Shown here: piece by piece, positions 33,665 through 43,554 of the stretch
How the letters are laid out: each line of letters starts with the position of its first letter
Numbering within the stretch: the stretch's first letter is position 1
From: Sphingorhabdus sp.
GTDB lineage: Bacteria; Pseudomonadota; Alphaproteobacteria; Sphingomonadales; Sphingomonadaceae
Reading direction: 5' to 3'
Assembly: GCA_028279555.1 (NCBI GenBank)
Contig: JANQNO010000008.1
Coordinates: forward strand, 124,001 to 188,000
DNA length: 64,000 nt
Program-made: the position numbers and the translations under genes
The notes under the pieces: model-generated
Told to the model about the DNA's origin: nothing
Databases searched by the model: none
The model's input: only the letters and a program-made list of their open reading frames with translations

Positions 33665-34741
33665 CTAAACAATCGTTCTTTCAAAACCTTCCGGCACCGG
33701 CCAGCCCGGGGCAGCGATTGCAAGCACCTTGAACAGGCTTCCCATTTCCTCCGGATTGGCCAGCCGGTTACGCGCTGCCATAATCTCTTCCGCGCGTTCG
33801 GGCGAAGCTGCCGAAAGCGCCTCGGCGCGCTGATTGATGCCGAGCGCGCTCAGCCATTGGCCCTGCTCGCTTGGCCCGAAAACATGCAGTCCGCGCATCT
33901 TGGCAAGATTTGAAATCTCGAGGAAGTTGACATGGGCGGTCAAGTCGCAATCGCCCGGATTTTCAAATGGATCGGTGTATTTGTGGCTCTTGACCGCCTG
34001 CAATGTGCTGCCGAGACCGGGATGCACATAGCCATAGTCAATGATCAGCAGCACGCCGCCCTGCGCCGAAAGCCGCGAAGAAAGCTCATACATTGCATCG
34101 CTGCATTCGGGCGCGCTTTCGAAGATGCTGCCAGCCGGCGCGGAACGCAGATCCGGCGGAACCAGCTCGTCGACCGCCTGCGAACCGGGCATAGCCATGA
34201 ATTTGTTGCCTTTGTCACGGGCCACCACGCGTTCCCGCCAACCGGCATGCGTCGCGACAAACTGCCTCACCGGAAGCGCATCAAAAAACTCGTTTGCCAT
34301 GATGAGAAGCGGGCCGTCTTCTGGCAGATCATCTATCCGATCATGAATAGTCGCCTCCGGTACGGCTTCTTGCTGCATCGCGCGCAATGTTTCGCTGCTT
34401 TCCACAAAATAAACCTGCGGCGACAATTCAAATCGCTTCATGCAGCGCAGCGCGTCCGACGCCAAGGTCCCCCTGCCCGGCCCCAATTCGACAAAACTCA
34501 CATTGGGAGGCTGGTTTTGCCTCAACCAGAGGTCAACGAACCAAAGACCCGCCAGCTCACCGAACATCTGGCTGATTTCAGGCGCTGTCACAAAATCGCC
34601 CTGAATCCCGATGGGATCGCGGCTGCCGTAATATTCGTTGTTCGCAGCTCGCATGTATTCGGAAATGGAAATGGGTCCGGTGGCTTCGATCTGCTTCGCC
34701 AGCCGAAGCGCAAGATTGTTTACCTCATGCGACACTTTCAT
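33665..34741 (-). CDS. MidA/NDUFAF7-family SAM-dependent methyltransferase
   Basis: A 358-residue class I methyltransferase of the family whose mitochondrial member methylates an Arg of complex I subunit NDUFS2. Marks: GPISISEYMRAANNEYYGSR, GDFVTAPEISQMFGELAGLW, and the SAM-binding VELGPGRGTLASDALRC. ILIMANEFFDALPVRQFV-like text (here LLIMANEFFDALPVRQFV) also fits. ATG 34741 is used, 17 bp inside the end of lgt; the longer open frame lies in lgt. A bacterial target is not shown; complex I maturation is the family-based guess. Confidence 0.9.
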   Translation of the reverse strand: MKVSHEVNNLALRLAKQIEATGPISISEYMRAANNEYYGSRDPIGIQGDFVTAPEISQMFGELAGLWFVDLWLRQNQPPNVSFVELGPGRGTLASDALRCMKRFELSPQVYFVESSETLRAMQQEAVPEATIHDRIDDLPEDGPLLIMANEFFDALPVRQFVATHAGWRERVVARDKGNKFMAMPGSQAVDELVPPDLRSAPAGSIFESAPECSDAMYELSSRLSAQGGVLLIIDYGYVHPGLGSTLQAVKSHKYTDPFENPGDCDLTAHVNFLEISNLAKMRGLHVFGPSEQGQWLSALGINQRAEALSAASPERAEEIMAARNRLANPEEMGSLFKVLAIAAPGWPVPEGFERTIV

Positions 34742-35588
34742 TCCCGGCCACCGGTTCGACCCGCTGGCGTCTGCCCTTTGCAGTAGCAACAAGATAAATT
34801 CCCAGAAGGATCATAGGGATCGTGAGCCACTGCCCCATGCTCAGCCCGCTGCTGTCGGCCAACCACTGCAAATGCGCATCGGGCTGGCGGAAGAACTCCA
34901 CAAAGAAGCGTGAAAATCCATAGATCAGCGCAGCCATTCCGAAGAAGAAACCGGGCTTGTAGCGCGCATCGGTTTTGAAGAAGAGCGGCCAAAGTATTGC
35001 AGCCATCAACAGGCCTTCCAGCCCTGCTTCGTAAAGCTGGCTGGGATGCCGGGCGACCTCGCCGCCTGCAGGGAATATCATCGCCCATGGGACATCCGTT
35101 TCGCGTCCCCATAGCTCGCCATTCACGAAGTTCGCCAGGCGAATGAGGAATGTGCCGAATGGCACGCAAAGCGCCACATAGTCACAGACCCGAAGATAGG
35201 AAAGCCCACGCTTTCTCACAAAAAGCCAAATGGCCACCAAAACCCCTAGAGTGCCGCCATGCAGCGACATTCCGCCCTCCCAGACTTTGAAAACATCTAC
35301 AGGATTCAGAAGAATGTCGGGCTTGTAAAAGAAGATGTAACCAAGCCGCCCGCCCAGGATGATGCCTAGTGTGGCATGCAAAATAAAATCGTCCACATGC
35401 TCGCGTGACATCGGTGCTCCTGGCTTTCGGATCAACCGTGTCAGCCACCAATAGCCAAGCAAAATTGTGGCAAGGTAGCTGAGCGAATACCAACGGATCG
35501 GAAATGAGCCGATCTTGAAAGCAATTGGGTCAAGGCCGAAGTCTTCGTAGCGAACAAAGCCGCCAGCCGTTGCCAATATCTCGAACAT
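34725..35588 (-). CDS. lgt: Prolipoprotein diacylglyceryl transferase
   Basis: A 287-residue inner-membrane enzyme that moves diacylglyceryl from phosphatidylglycerol to the lipobox Cys of prolipoproteins, the first step before LspA and Lnt. Seven hydrophobic segments are visible. Family motifs: IILGGRLGYIFFYKPD, WEGGMSLHGGTLGV with the essential His, and LIRLANFVNGELWGRETDVP. It overlaps the MidA-family gene by 17 bp. lnt of the same pathway is at 47.4 kb, and the PqiC-like lipoprotein just upstream would be a client. Confidence 0.95.
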   Translation of the reverse strand: MFEILATAGGFVRYEDFGLDPIAFKIGSFPIRWYSLSYLATILLGYWWLTRLIRKPGAPMSREHVDDFILHATLGIILGGRLGYIFFYKPDILLNPVDVFKVWEGGMSLHGGTLGVLVAIWLFVRKRGLSYLRVCDYVALCVPFGTFLIRLANFVNGELWGRETDVPWAMIFPAGGEVARHPSQLYEAGLEGLLMAAILWPLFFKTDARYKPGFFFGMAALIYGFSRFFVEFFRQPDAHLQWLADSSGLSMGQWLTIPMILLGIYLVATAKGRRQRVEPVAGNESVA

Positions 35589-35667
35589 GAAGCGAACCCC
35601 TCAATAATTTTGACAATCCTATAGAGCCAAATAGAAGAGGGCAAAAGGATTTAAGGAGAGATTCGCA

Positions 35668-37368
35668 ATGCCCACCCCACTGGATATGGCGATTGACGCC
35701 ACCATCAAGCGGCTAATGGAAAATGACGGACCGCTTGCCGTGGACCATGTTGAGAAGTTCGGCGTAAAATTGCCGATGATAAAGCAGGCGCCGGCCAATC
35801 TTGCCGATTATTATGCCTTTTTTTGCAACATGCATGCCGAGAAGGAGTTCATCGTCGATGGCGATGTCAGGCTGACCTTTGGACAATGCTACGCAGCCGC
35901 AAAAGAGGCAGCCGGCGGTCTCGTCGAAGGATATCAGCTTCAGAAAGGTGACCGTGTCGGGATTGCCGCGCGCAATTCGGCGAACTGGATGATCCTCAAC
36001 ATGGCGATCACGATGGCGGGCGGCGTTGCCACGCTTCTCAATGGCTGGTGGAATGGCGGCGAGCTTGCCGATGGCATCAAGATGGTCGAATGCCGCTATG
36101 TTTTCGCGGACGAGCAGCGAGCAGCACGCCTTGAAGGACAGGATATCGGCGATTGCGAAATTCTGCTGTTCCAACATGACTGCGCGCCGTCGGAAGGTCT
36201 TTCCGCAGCAACGGCCAAAGGCGGCGGTATGGCCACCGAGCTTCCAAAAATCGACCCGCTGGACAATGCTACAATCCTCTACACTTCGGGTTCCACGGGC
36301 CAGTCGAAAGGGGCTTATTCCGATCATCGCAGCGTCGTTCAGGGAACGATGAGCTATGTCGGCCAAACGCTTGTGTTCTTCGAATTGCTAACGGCAACCG
36401 GTGCCGATATGCCAGCCCAGCCATCCGCGCTCGTCAATGTTCCGCTCTTCCATGTGACCGCGTCGGTGCCATTGGTTCTGCAAAGCTATGCCATCGGCCG
36501 CAAGCTGGTCCTCATGCCGAAATGGGATGCCGAAGAGGCGATGCGGCTGATCGAAAAGGAGAAAATCAGCTATTTTGTCGGTGTTCCGCTGATGTCCATA
36601 GAGATTGCGACGCATCCGAAACGGCATGAATTTGATTTAACCAGCTGCACAGCCTTCGCTGCTGGAGGAGCGCCGCGCCCCGTCGAGCATGTCAAAAAGA
36701 TCAAGAAGGAAATGGAGCATGCCTATCCACTCATTGGCTATGGTCTGACAGAAACCAACGGCGTGGGCTGCGGCAATTTTACCGAGAATTATCTGGCAAA
36801 ACCGGAAAGCACCGGACAGGCAACCAAGCCGCTTGTTGAAGTGGAGATGCTCGACGATGATGGCAACATCATGCCGCAAGGAGAGCGCGGCGAAGTCTGC
36901 ATCAGGACGATTGCGAACTTCAACGGCTATTGGAACAATCCGGAGGCTACCAAGGCGGCGTTCACCGACGATGGATGGTTCCGCACCGGCGATATCGGCT
37001 ATCTGGACGAGGATGGGTATCTGTACATCGTCGACCGCAAAAAGGACATCATCATCCGCGGTGGCGAAAATATCAGCTGCCCCGAAGTCGAGGCTGCTGC
37101 CTATGAGAATGAGGCGATCGCCGAGTTGTCGGTGTTTGGTATTACCGATGATCGCTATGGCGAGGTACCAGGGATGGTCTACCATACCAAGAATGGGCAG
37201 GATGTATCGCCGGATGAACTAAGAGCATTTCTTGCCGACCGGTTGGCACCCTTCAAGATCCCCGAGCATGTTTGGCGATCGGAAGACGCGCTCCCACGCC
37301 TCGGCACCCAGAAAATCGACCGCGTGGCCCTGCGGAAACAGTATAACGATCTGGTTGCGGCGGGATAG
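35668..37368 (+). CDS. AMP-dependent acyl-CoA synthetase/ligase
   Basis: A 566-residue ANL-superfamily enzyme that adenylates a carboxylic acid and then joins it to CoA. The P-loop is ILYTSGSTGQSKGAYSDH near residue 208, the A5 motif is IGYGLTETNGVGCG, the A7-A8 hinge is WFRTGDIGYLDEDGYLYIVD and the catalytic Lys is in LGTQKIDRVAL near the end. RGGENISCPEVEAAAYENEA is usual. Substrate chain length cannot be read. It stands alone with a GGAGAG-type ribosome site and is divergent from lgt. Confidence 0.9.
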   Translation: MPTPLDMAIDATIKRLMENDGPLAVDHVEKFGVKLPMIKQAPANLADYYAFFCNMHAEKEFIVDGDVRLTFGQCYAAAKEAAGGLVEGYQLQKGDRVGIAARNSANWMILNMAITMAGGVATLLNGWWNGGELADGIKMVECRYVFADEQRAARLEGQDIGDCEILLFQHDCAPSEGLSAATAKGGGMATELPKIDPLDNATILYTSGSTGQSKGAYSDHRSVVQGTMSYVGQTLVFFELLTATGADMPAQPSALVNVPLFHVTASVPLVLQSYAIGRKLVLMPKWDAEEAMRLIEKEKISYFVGVPLMSIEIATHPKRHEFDLTSCTAFAAGGAPRPVEHVKKIKKEMEHAYPLIGYGLTETNGVGCGNFTENYLAKPESTGQATKPLVEVEMLDDDGNIMPQGERGEVCIRTIANFNGYWNNPEATKAAFTDDGWFRTGDIGYLDEDGYLYIVDRKKDIIIRGGENISCPEVEAAAYENEAIAELSVFGITDDRYGEVPGMVYHTKNGQDVSPDELRAFLADRLAPFKIPEHVWRSEDALPRLGTQKIDRVALRKQYNDLVAAG

Positions 37369-37407
37369 GCCTTCACCAAAGCCGCTCGGTGCTGCTATGA
37401 TGGCCTT

Positions 37408-40158
37408 ATGCGCAATCCAGCATTGAAGATCGGCAAGCAACGCGCAATCATCGACCGCAAGCGGCTGGCCGAAATGATTGATGAAGCCGCATCGGCACCC
37501 GGTGCCAGACAGCAGATTCTGGCTTTGCTGCAGGATGCGCTCGACAATGGGCGCGCCGAAATCTCGGCGCGGCTACAAAAAAATCCTTCCAGAGGCCACA
37601 ATGCTGCGCGCGAACAGGCTTTTTTGATCGATCAGCTGGTCCGCCTGATTTTCGAATATGTGACTCGGCATGTCTACCCCAGCGCCAACCGCTCGACGGC
37701 GGAACGCCTGTCGGTTCTGGCGGTTGGGGGGTATGGGCGCGGCGAAATGGCTCCGCATAGCGACGTGGATATCGCCTTTATAACGCCATACAAGCGCACT
37801 GCCTGGACCGAACAGGTTGTCGAGGCGATGCTTTATCTGCTGTGGGATTTGAAACTGAAGGTCGGACAGTCGAGCCGGTCGATCGACGAAACAGTCAAGA
37901 TGGCGCAGGATGATCTGACCATTCGGACGGCTTTGCTGGAGAGCCGCTTTGTCTGGGGTGATCGCGACGTCTATGAGGGGGCATCGACGCGTTTCTGGAA
38001 TGACGTCGTAAGCGGAACCGGCCCGGAATTTGTTCATCAGAAGATGCAGGAACGTGAAGAACGGCATAAACGCATGGGCGACAGCCGCTATGTTGTTGAA
38101 CCAAACATCAAAGACGGGAAAGGCGGCCTGCGCGATCTGCAGACGCTCTACTGGATCGGGAAATATGTTCACCGCGTGCGCTCCGCTGCATCGCTGGTGG
38201 ATGTAGGTTTGCTGACGAAACAGGAATACCGGCGGTTTCACAAGGCCGAGAATTTCCTTTGGGCGGTCCGCTGCCACATGCATGATATTGCCGGCCGCGC
38301 CGAAGAAAGGCTGACATTCGATCTTCAACGCGAAGTCGCCCAAAGAATGCAATATGCCGACCGGCCTGGCCAATCTCCAGTCGAACGCTTCATGCAGTAT
38401 TACTTTCTGAACGCCAAAACCGTGGGAGACGTCACGGGCCTGTTCTTGGCGCATCTCGACGAGACCAAGTCCAAAAGGGGACGGCGTTTCCTCCCGGCGA
38501 TTACCAGACGGCCGAGGAAGCTGAATGGTTTCAGACTGGACCGTGGCCGCCTTGCCTTGCCGGATGACTCGTTTTTCGAAGAAGATCCAGTTAGGCTGAT
38601 TGAGCTGTTTCAACTCGCCGACGAATATCAACTGGAAATACACCCGCTAGCCATGCGCGCGGCCCAGCGGGATGCCAAGCTGATCAAGAACAATATCCGC
38701 CAGGACGAGAGGGCAAATGCTCTATTTATGGAAGTGCTTACATCACCGCGCGATCCCGAAACGGTGCTGCGCTGGATGAATGAGGCAACCGTGTTCGGGC
38801 GGTTCATTCCCGATTTTGGACGCGTCGTCGCGCAAATGCAGTTTGACATGTATCATCATTATACCGTCGACGAACACTCCATTCGGGCGATTGGACTATT
38901 GGCGGAAATCGAGAATGGAAAACATGATGACGATCATCCGATTTCCACTGGTATCATGCAAACAATCATCAGCCGCCGTGTTCTGTTTGTGGCTGTCTTG
39001 CTCCACGATATCGCGAAAGGGCGCGGCGGCGACCACAGCATTCTGGGCGCAGAGGTCGCTCTGAAGCTATGTCCGCGCTTGGGGTTGAGCGATGCCGAAA
39101 CGCAGACTGTTTCCTGGCTGGTGCGCCATCATCTGGCCATGTCAGCGACGGCTTTCAAAAGGGATATTACCGATTTCAAGACTGTGCTCGACTTTGCCCA
39201 GCTGGTTAAGTCGCCGGAGCGGCTACGCCTGCTCCTTGTCTTGACCGTTGTGGATATTCGCGCCGTCGGGCCCGGAGTCTGGAACAGCTGGAAGAGGCAG
39301 TTGCTCTCCGACCTGTTTGAGGCCACGGAGGAGGTATTGCGGCTAGGCCACAAACAACGCGGCCGCGAAGAAAGGGTTGAGACCAAGAAACGGCAGGTAG
39401 CCGAAATACTGGATTTTTCAGCCTCGCGTTTTGGCAAACTCGCCAAGAAATTCGGCGACAGCTATTGGATTGCCGAACCAGAAGACATCATAGCGCGGAA
39501 TCTTGCGCTTCTTGCCAACGAGAGTCAATCCGATCTGGCAATCGATGCCTGCTATTATAGCGCCCGCGGTGCGACATTGGTCACCGTTTTTGCTGCTGAC
39601 CACCCAGGCCTCTTTTACCGGATAGCCGGAGCAATTCACCTTGCCGGCGGCAATATTATTGACGCCCGTATCCATACCACGCGCGATGGAATGGCCATGG
39701 ACAACTTCCTCGTTCAAAACCCCATGGGGCAGCCATTCAAGGACAAGTCCCAGCTTGCCCGGCTGAAAAAGACGATCGGCGATATTCTTGCAAATCGGGG
39801 CAAAATGGACCCCAAACTGCATTCCAAACCTGGCGCGCGGCGCCGGGCCGATGCCTTCCGGATCGCACCTTCAATCCTGGTGGACAATAATGCATCGAAC
39901 CGTTTTACTGTCATAGAGGTGAATGCGCAGGATCGCCCGGCGTTGCTGCACAATCTCGCCGAAGCACTGTTTCAATCGAAGATTGTGCTCCACAGTGCGC
40001 ATATCGCAACTTATGGCGAGCGCGCCGTCGACACATTTTATGTCACCGACCTACTGGGAGCCAAGATCCAAAGCAAGGCCCGCCTAAGAACGCTCGAAAA
40101 GCGCTTGCTCGAGGCGGCGGGCGGGAAAACCGCCAACAAACGGAAGATGGTTGCCTGA
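37408..40158 (+). CDS. glnD: [Protein-PII] uridylyltransferase / uridylyl-removing enzyme
   Basis: A 916-residue nitrogen sensor that adds UMP to PII (GlnB/GlnK) when glutamine is low and removes it when high. Domain order is intact: nucleotidyltransferase with GGYGRGEMAPHSDVDIAF near residue 110, the GlnD helical part (KDGKGGLRDLQTLYWIGKY), the HD hydrolase with VAVLLHDIAKGRGGDHS near 535, and two ACT glutamine-binding domains at about 725-800 and 830-905 (FAADHPGLFYRIAGAIHLAG; NAQDRPALLHNLAEALF). It starts 39 bp after the acyl-CoA synthetase and may be cotranscribed. Confidence 0.96.
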   Translation: MRNPALKIGKQRAIIDRKRLAEMIDEAASAPGARQQILALLQDALDNGRAEISARLQKNPSRGHNAAREQAFLIDQLVRLIFEYVTRHVYPSANRSTAERLSVLAVGGYGRGEMAPHSDVDIAFITPYKRTAWTEQVVEAMLYLLWDLKLKVGQSSRSIDETVKMAQDDLTIRTALLESRFVWGDRDVYEGASTRFWNDVVSGTGPEFVHQKMQEREERHKRMGDSRYVVEPNIKDGKGGLRDLQTLYWIGKYVHRVRSAASLVDVGLLTKQEYRRFHKAENFLWAVRCHMHDIAGRAEERLTFDLQREVAQRMQYADRPGQSPVERFMQYYFLNAKTVGDVTGLFLAHLDETKSKRGRRFLPAITRRPRKLNGFRLDRGRLALPDDSFFEEDPVRLIELFQLADEYQLEIHPLAMRAAQRDAKLIKNNIRQDERANALFMEVLTSPRDPETVLRWMNEATVFGRFIPDFGRVVAQMQFDMYHHYTVDEHSIRAIGLLAEIENGKHDDDHPISTGIMQTIISRRVLFVAVLLHDIAKGRGGDHSILGAEVALKLCPRLGLSDAETQTVSWLVRHHLAMSATAFKRDITDFKTVLDFAQLVKSPERLRLLLVLTVVDIRAVGPGVWNSWKRQLLSDLFEATEEVLRLGHKQRGREERVETKKRQVAEILDFSASRFGKLAKKFGDSYWIAEPEDIIARNLALLANESQSDLAIDACYYSARGATLVTVFAADHPGLFYRIAGAIHLAGGNIIDARIHTTRDGMAMDNFLVQNPMGQPFKDKSQLARLKKTIGDILANRGKMDPKLHSKPGARRRADAFRIAPSILVDNNASNRFTVIEVNAQDRPALLHNLAEALFQSKIVLHSAHIATYGERAVDTFYVTDLLGAKIQSKARLRTLEKRLLEAAGGKTANKRKMVA

Positions 40159-40196
40159 AAGCTTTGGATACTCACAAAGATACCAACAAGCACAAA

Positions 40197-40224
40197 AAAA
40201 GGGCCGGTCTTTCGACCAGCCCTT
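40197..40224 (-). terminator. Terminator of the OmpA-family gene
   Basis: On the minus strand AAGGGC, a mismatch, GGTC, the loop GAAA, GACC, then GCCCTT form a GC-rich stem followed by a run of T (seven A on the plus strand at 40194-40200). It lies 25-50 bp past the end of the OmpA-family gene and, read the other way, may also end glnD transcription less efficiently. Confidence 0.75.
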
Positions 40225-40248
40225 CTCGAATTCAGTTTGGTTTCAGGC

Positions 40249-41361
40249 TTAGTTGCCTGATCCCGGGCCGTAGGTAACTTCCACACGGCGATTCTGCGGT
40301 TCGCGCACGCCATCAGCCGTTGCGACCAGAGGCTGCGATTCACCGAATGCCTGGGTGGAAATTGCACCGCCACTAACACCGCGCGATTCGAGGTAAGACC
40401 GAACCGTCGCGTTACGACGCTGCGAGAGGCCGACATTGTAGCTGGTCGAGCCCGAACGGTCAGCGTGACCCGCGAGCATGACACGTGCGTTACCGCAATT
40501 TGCATATTGCGACACGGCATTGTCGAGAGTCGACGCACCCTGAGGTGTCAGGTCCGATTTATCCCAATCGAAAAATACGATGTATGGGCCAGTGTTACAC
40601 TGCACGATCGGCGGCGGTGGTGGTGGTGGCGGCGGCGGCGCTACCGTAACCGGCGGTGGTGGCGGAGGCGTGACCGGCACGGGGTCAGGCTCGCCACCGA
40701 AGTTATAGATCAAGCTGCCCAGAATGCTGTGCGATCTAAAACGCGTCTCGATATCACGGCCAATGCTGTCAACGAGATCAACTCCGGAGACATTAAAAAA
40801 GCGATATTTCAGGCCAACATCCCAGCTGTCACTGATTGGCGCACGAACGCCAGCAATAGCTTGCCAAGCAAATCCAGTATCAGAGTCGTCCAGCCATGGG
40901 CCGGCAACCGAATTGATTGAATTGTGGATGTCTACGCGGGCGACACCAACGCCGCCGCCGACGAAGCCCTGAAGACCATCATCATCGCCAAAATCCAACA
41001 AACCATTCAGCATGAAGGACAGCGCATTGGCGTCGCCAGCGGCGTCAAATCCACCGTTAGCCTGCAAATTGCCTACAGGAATAAATGTACGGGCCGTCAC
41101 ATTTTCAGGATCAGCTTCACGGTAAGAAACTTCTGTCTCAAGGCGGAAACCGCCAAAGTCGTATCCGACTATTCCGCCAAAATCATAACCGTACTCATGA
41201 TCAATCGTTATGTCGTTTGTACCGCCGTTAACGCCGAGGTCAACATCCTCGAGTATCATGGCACCACCCTCGACTCCGACATACCACTGGCCATCACGCG
41301 CCAGTGCCGGCGAGGCCAGAGCAGTAGAAGCGAGCGCCAATCCTATGGCTAGCTTACGCAT
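40249..41361 (-). CDS. OmpA-family outer-membrane protein
   Basis: A 370-residue porin-like protein. A signal peptide (MRKLAIGLALASTALASPAL, ARDGQ) precedes an eight-strand beta-barrel domain to about residue 210 with alternating aromatic strands (WYVGVEGGAMILEDVDLG). A Pro-rich hinge of PPPPPP blocks (residues about 215-240) leads to the OmpA C-terminal peptidoglycan-binding domain with NARVMLAGHADRSGSTSYNV and LSQRRNATVRSYLESRGV. The 5' extension of the frame to 41523 is rejected in favour of ATG 41361, which has an AAGGGGAAAG ribosome site. It is convergent with glnD. Confidence 0.94.
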   Translation of the reverse strand: MRKLAIGLALASTALASPALARDGQWYVGVEGGAMILEDVDLGVNGGTNDITIDHEYGYDFGGIVGYDFGGFRLETEVSYREADPENVTARTFIPVGNLQANGGFDAAGDANALSFMLNGLLDFGDDDGLQGFVGGGVGVARVDIHNSINSVAGPWLDDSDTGFAWQAIAGVRAPISDSWDVGLKYRFFNVSGVDLVDSIGRDIETRFRSHSILGSLIYNFGGEPDPVPVTPPPPPPVTVAPPPPPPPPPPIVQCNTGPYIVFFDWDKSDLTPQGASTLDNAVSQYANCGNARVMLAGHADRSGSTSYNVGLSQRRNATVRSYLESRGVSGGAISTQAFGESQPLVATADGVREPQNRRVEVTYGPGSGN

Positions 41362-41523
41362 CAACTTTCCCCTTCTTTTATTTAGGAACCAAAATTCGAC
41401 AAGGCTATCTACCGAGAATGCCTGTCGCATGCAAGCAACTTCGCCCTGAAACTGTTGCCAAAATGTCGCCATTTTCACGGGATTTCGCAAATTTCGCGTT
41501 ATTTTACAGCCACGGCTGTCCAA

Positions 41524-41973
41524 TCAGGTTGGAATCGCTCCGGTCGATCGCAGAAAAGAAAGAATCGATGTGATCGCCTGACGCGCTTCATTGTCAACGA
41601 CCGCGCCGCCAGATGGATCGGCCATTGTGGAAGGCGAAAACCAGCCGTCGCTGCGCTTCAAAAATTCGACCGCCAGATCACTTCTGAAAATCCGGCTGCG
41701 CTCGGGAGCTTCTACAAATCGCCAGGAATCGCCCATCCAAAAGGCAAGTCGCCCTTCCTCATTCTCCCAGACTCCAGTTGGGTTTGCAGCAACGAGCCAG
41801 CTTTTGCCGGAATCTCCGCTTGTTAAATCTGCCGGCGGATCCGCTTGTTCCGCCACAATCACAGGCAGGATGGTAGCATCCAGTAGCATCAGCGCTTCGT
41901 TGTGGATGATTTCCTTGTTGGCCTGAGCAGTATAAAGCAGCGGCAACCCAAATTTGGGAGTTGTTTCAACCAT
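41524..41973 (-). CDS. DUF2793-domain protein
   Basis: A 149-residue protein: FGLPLLYTAQANKEIIHNEA, then SWLVAANPTGVWENEEGRLA and FWMGDSWRFVEAPE. This is the DUF2793 pattern, found in alphaproteobacteria beside phage-tail or gene-transfer-agent structural genes. No tail or GTA gene is adjacent here, so it may be a displaced relic; the frame continues upstream to 42087 (PPGSLAAPTVLERSTLLENL), which may be a remnant of another coding region. ATG 41973 is the start that places the domain at the N-terminus. Confidence 0.8.
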   Translation of the reverse strand: MVETTPKFGLPLLYTAQANKEIIHNEALMLLDATILPVIVAEQADPPADLTSGDSGKSWLVAANPTGVWENEEGRLAFWMGDSWRFVEAPERSRIFRSDLAVEFLKRSDGWFSPSTMADPSGGAVVDNEARQAITSILSFLRSTGAIPT

Positions 41974-42322
41974 GGTGATATCCAATCGATAGTGAGTTTG
42001 TATCGATTGCAAACCCAAATTCTCCAGCAGGGTTGATCTCTCCAAAACTGTAGGCGCTGCGAGGGAGCCGGGGGGGACACATACCACCAGTGTCAGCGGA
42101 AAGCAGTTACCGCCTTAATTCCCATTGGGACGATACCCTCGCGCGACTCGCAAGCCCCGGTGACGTCGGCTGCTACTAGGTCTTTACTGACAGCCTTCCT
42201 CCAAACAGCGCCTACCCCAACCATGAACAGACATAACAATCTGGCTCCGCCGGACAAGTAACATTTAAAAATTTTACCTTCAATTACAGCAATTTAATGA
42301 GATGGTATATCAAAGAACTTCC
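41974..42322. other. Intergenic region at the left border of the accessory island
   Basis: About 350 bp with no convincing gene. It contains GGAGCCGGGGGGGACA at 42065-42080, whose complement shares 13 bases with the end of the tRNA-like fold at 43.6 kb, and a small palindrome TCCCATTGGGA at 42120-42130. From about 42220 the sequence turns AT-rich (for example AACATTTAAAAATTTTACC), unlike the flanking core genes. I see no promoter I can support. Confidence 0.5.
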
Positions 42323-42457
42323 CTACGGGCGACGCGGATCGGGCTTTGACTTCAGCACCTTCTTAAGCCGCTTTTCCCAACGCTCTTCGCTTTGGTCCGC
42401 CTCTAATTCGCGGGCGGCTTCTTTGAATTTGTCGGATTGGGATTTCTGTTTTTCCAT
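42323..42457 (-). CDS. Small charged hypothetical protein (44 aa)
   Basis: The minus-strand frame reads MEKQKSQSDKFKEAARELEA, then DQSEERWEKRLKKVLKSKPD and a short tail ending RRP. The pattern 'K-x-F-x-EAAREL-x-x-D-x-x-E-x-x-x-x-x-L-KV' recurs in small alphaproteobacterial proteins that I remember beside phage or integrase genes. Composition is strongly biased to Lys and Glu, as in a real helical protein. The start ATG at 42457 has GAGAG upstream. It lies head to head with the P63C gene across 99 bp. No function is known. Confidence 0.65.
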   Translation of the reverse strand: MEKQKSQSDKFKEAARELEADQSEERWEKRLKKVLKSKPDPRRP

Positions 42458-42556
42458 GACGCTCTCTACCACGTCGGATTCAGGGTGTAAATTAATGCTT
42501 GCTAAAATCGCTTAGCACGCATATGCTTGCTGGAATTTAGAGCAAGTAGAGGAATT

Positions 42557-43552
42557 ATGGCCAAATCACCTCAGTCAAAGGGCGGCGCAGCGCGCGCCAA
42601 ATCACTCTCCGCCAAAAAGAAGAAGGAAATAGCGCAAAAAGCCGCAGTGGCGCGCTGGTCGGCTCATTTGCCGGGGGCTAGCCATGAAGGCGAGCTGGAA
42701 ATCGCGGGATTGAATCTTCCTGTAGCTGTCACCTCAGATGGCACCAGATTGATGATCAGCAAGGCGTTCATGACGGCGCTGGGCCGCCCATGGAAAGGCA
42801 GTTACGCTGGTACCGAACTGCCGAATTTCATTGCCGCAAAGAACCTATTACCGTTCATTACCAGAGAGTTGAGGGAAGTACTTGCCCCAATAGAATTTGT
42901 GAACAAAACGGGGCAGAAAGCGATGGGCTATCGCGCAGAACTGCTGCCTCTAGTGTGCGATGTCTATCTCGACGCTCGGAAGAAAGGAAAGGTTCTAACG
43001 GAGTCACAACAAAGGGTAGCTGAGCAAGCAGAAGTGCTGATGCGTGGGTTCGCGCGTGTCGGCATTGTTGCGCTAGTGGATGAAGCTACCGGGTACCAAA
43101 GAGACCGCGCCAGCGATGCCCTAGCCAAAATTCTCGAAAAGTTTATCGCCAAGGAATTGCAGCCTTGGATTAAGACTTTTCCCGACGAATTTTATGAACA
43201 GCTCTTCCGGTTGCGCGGATTGAAATTCCCAAAAGATACCGTCAAGCGCCCCCAATATTTCGGGCACTTAACAAACGACATTATATATCGGAGGCTGGCT
43301 CCCGGCGTATTGGAAGAGCTGAAACGGACGGAACCGAAAACGTTTTCAGGAAAGAGGAAAGGGACAATTCAGCAACGGCTTACACCAGAGCTTGGTCACC
43401 CGAAGCTTAGGGAGCACCTTGCTTCGGTTTGCACCATCATGGACCTGAGCGCAGACTATGAAGATTTCATGGGTAAGCTCGAAAAGCGGCATCCGAAATA
43501 TGGGGAGACGATGCAGCTCGATTTTGAAGCCGTAAAGTGGAAGGGGCTGTAA
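42557..43552 (+). CDS. P63C-domain protein
   Basis: A 331-residue protein. A basic N-terminus (AARAKSLSAKKKKEIAQKAA, VARW) precedes a central region with LMISKAFMTALGRPWKGSY and, at residues about 180-290, RDRASDALAKILEKFIAKEL and PKDTVKRPQYFGHLTNDIIY then RRLAPGVLEELK, the P63C domain found in phage and island proteins. The role of the domain is unknown. ATG 42557 follows GAGGAA. Its base composition and neighbours (small charged gene, tRNA-like fold, IS1595) mark it as horizontally acquired. Confidence 0.8.
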   Translation: MAKSPQSKGGAARAKSLSAKKKKEIAQKAAVARWSAHLPGASHEGELEIAGLNLPVAVTSDGTRLMISKAFMTALGRPWKGSYAGTELPNFIAAKNLLPFITRELREVLAPIEFVNKTGQKAMGYRAELLPLVCDVYLDARKKGKVLTESQQRVAEQAEVLMRGFARVGIVALVDEATGYQRDRASDALAKILEKFIAKELQPWIKTFPDEFYEQLFRLRGLKFPKDTVKRPQYFGHLTNDIIYRRLAPGVLEELKRTEPKTFSGKRKGTIQQRLTPELGHPKLREHLASVCTIMDLSADYEDFMGKLEKRHPKYGETMQLDFEAVKWKGL

Positions 43553-43554
43553 GC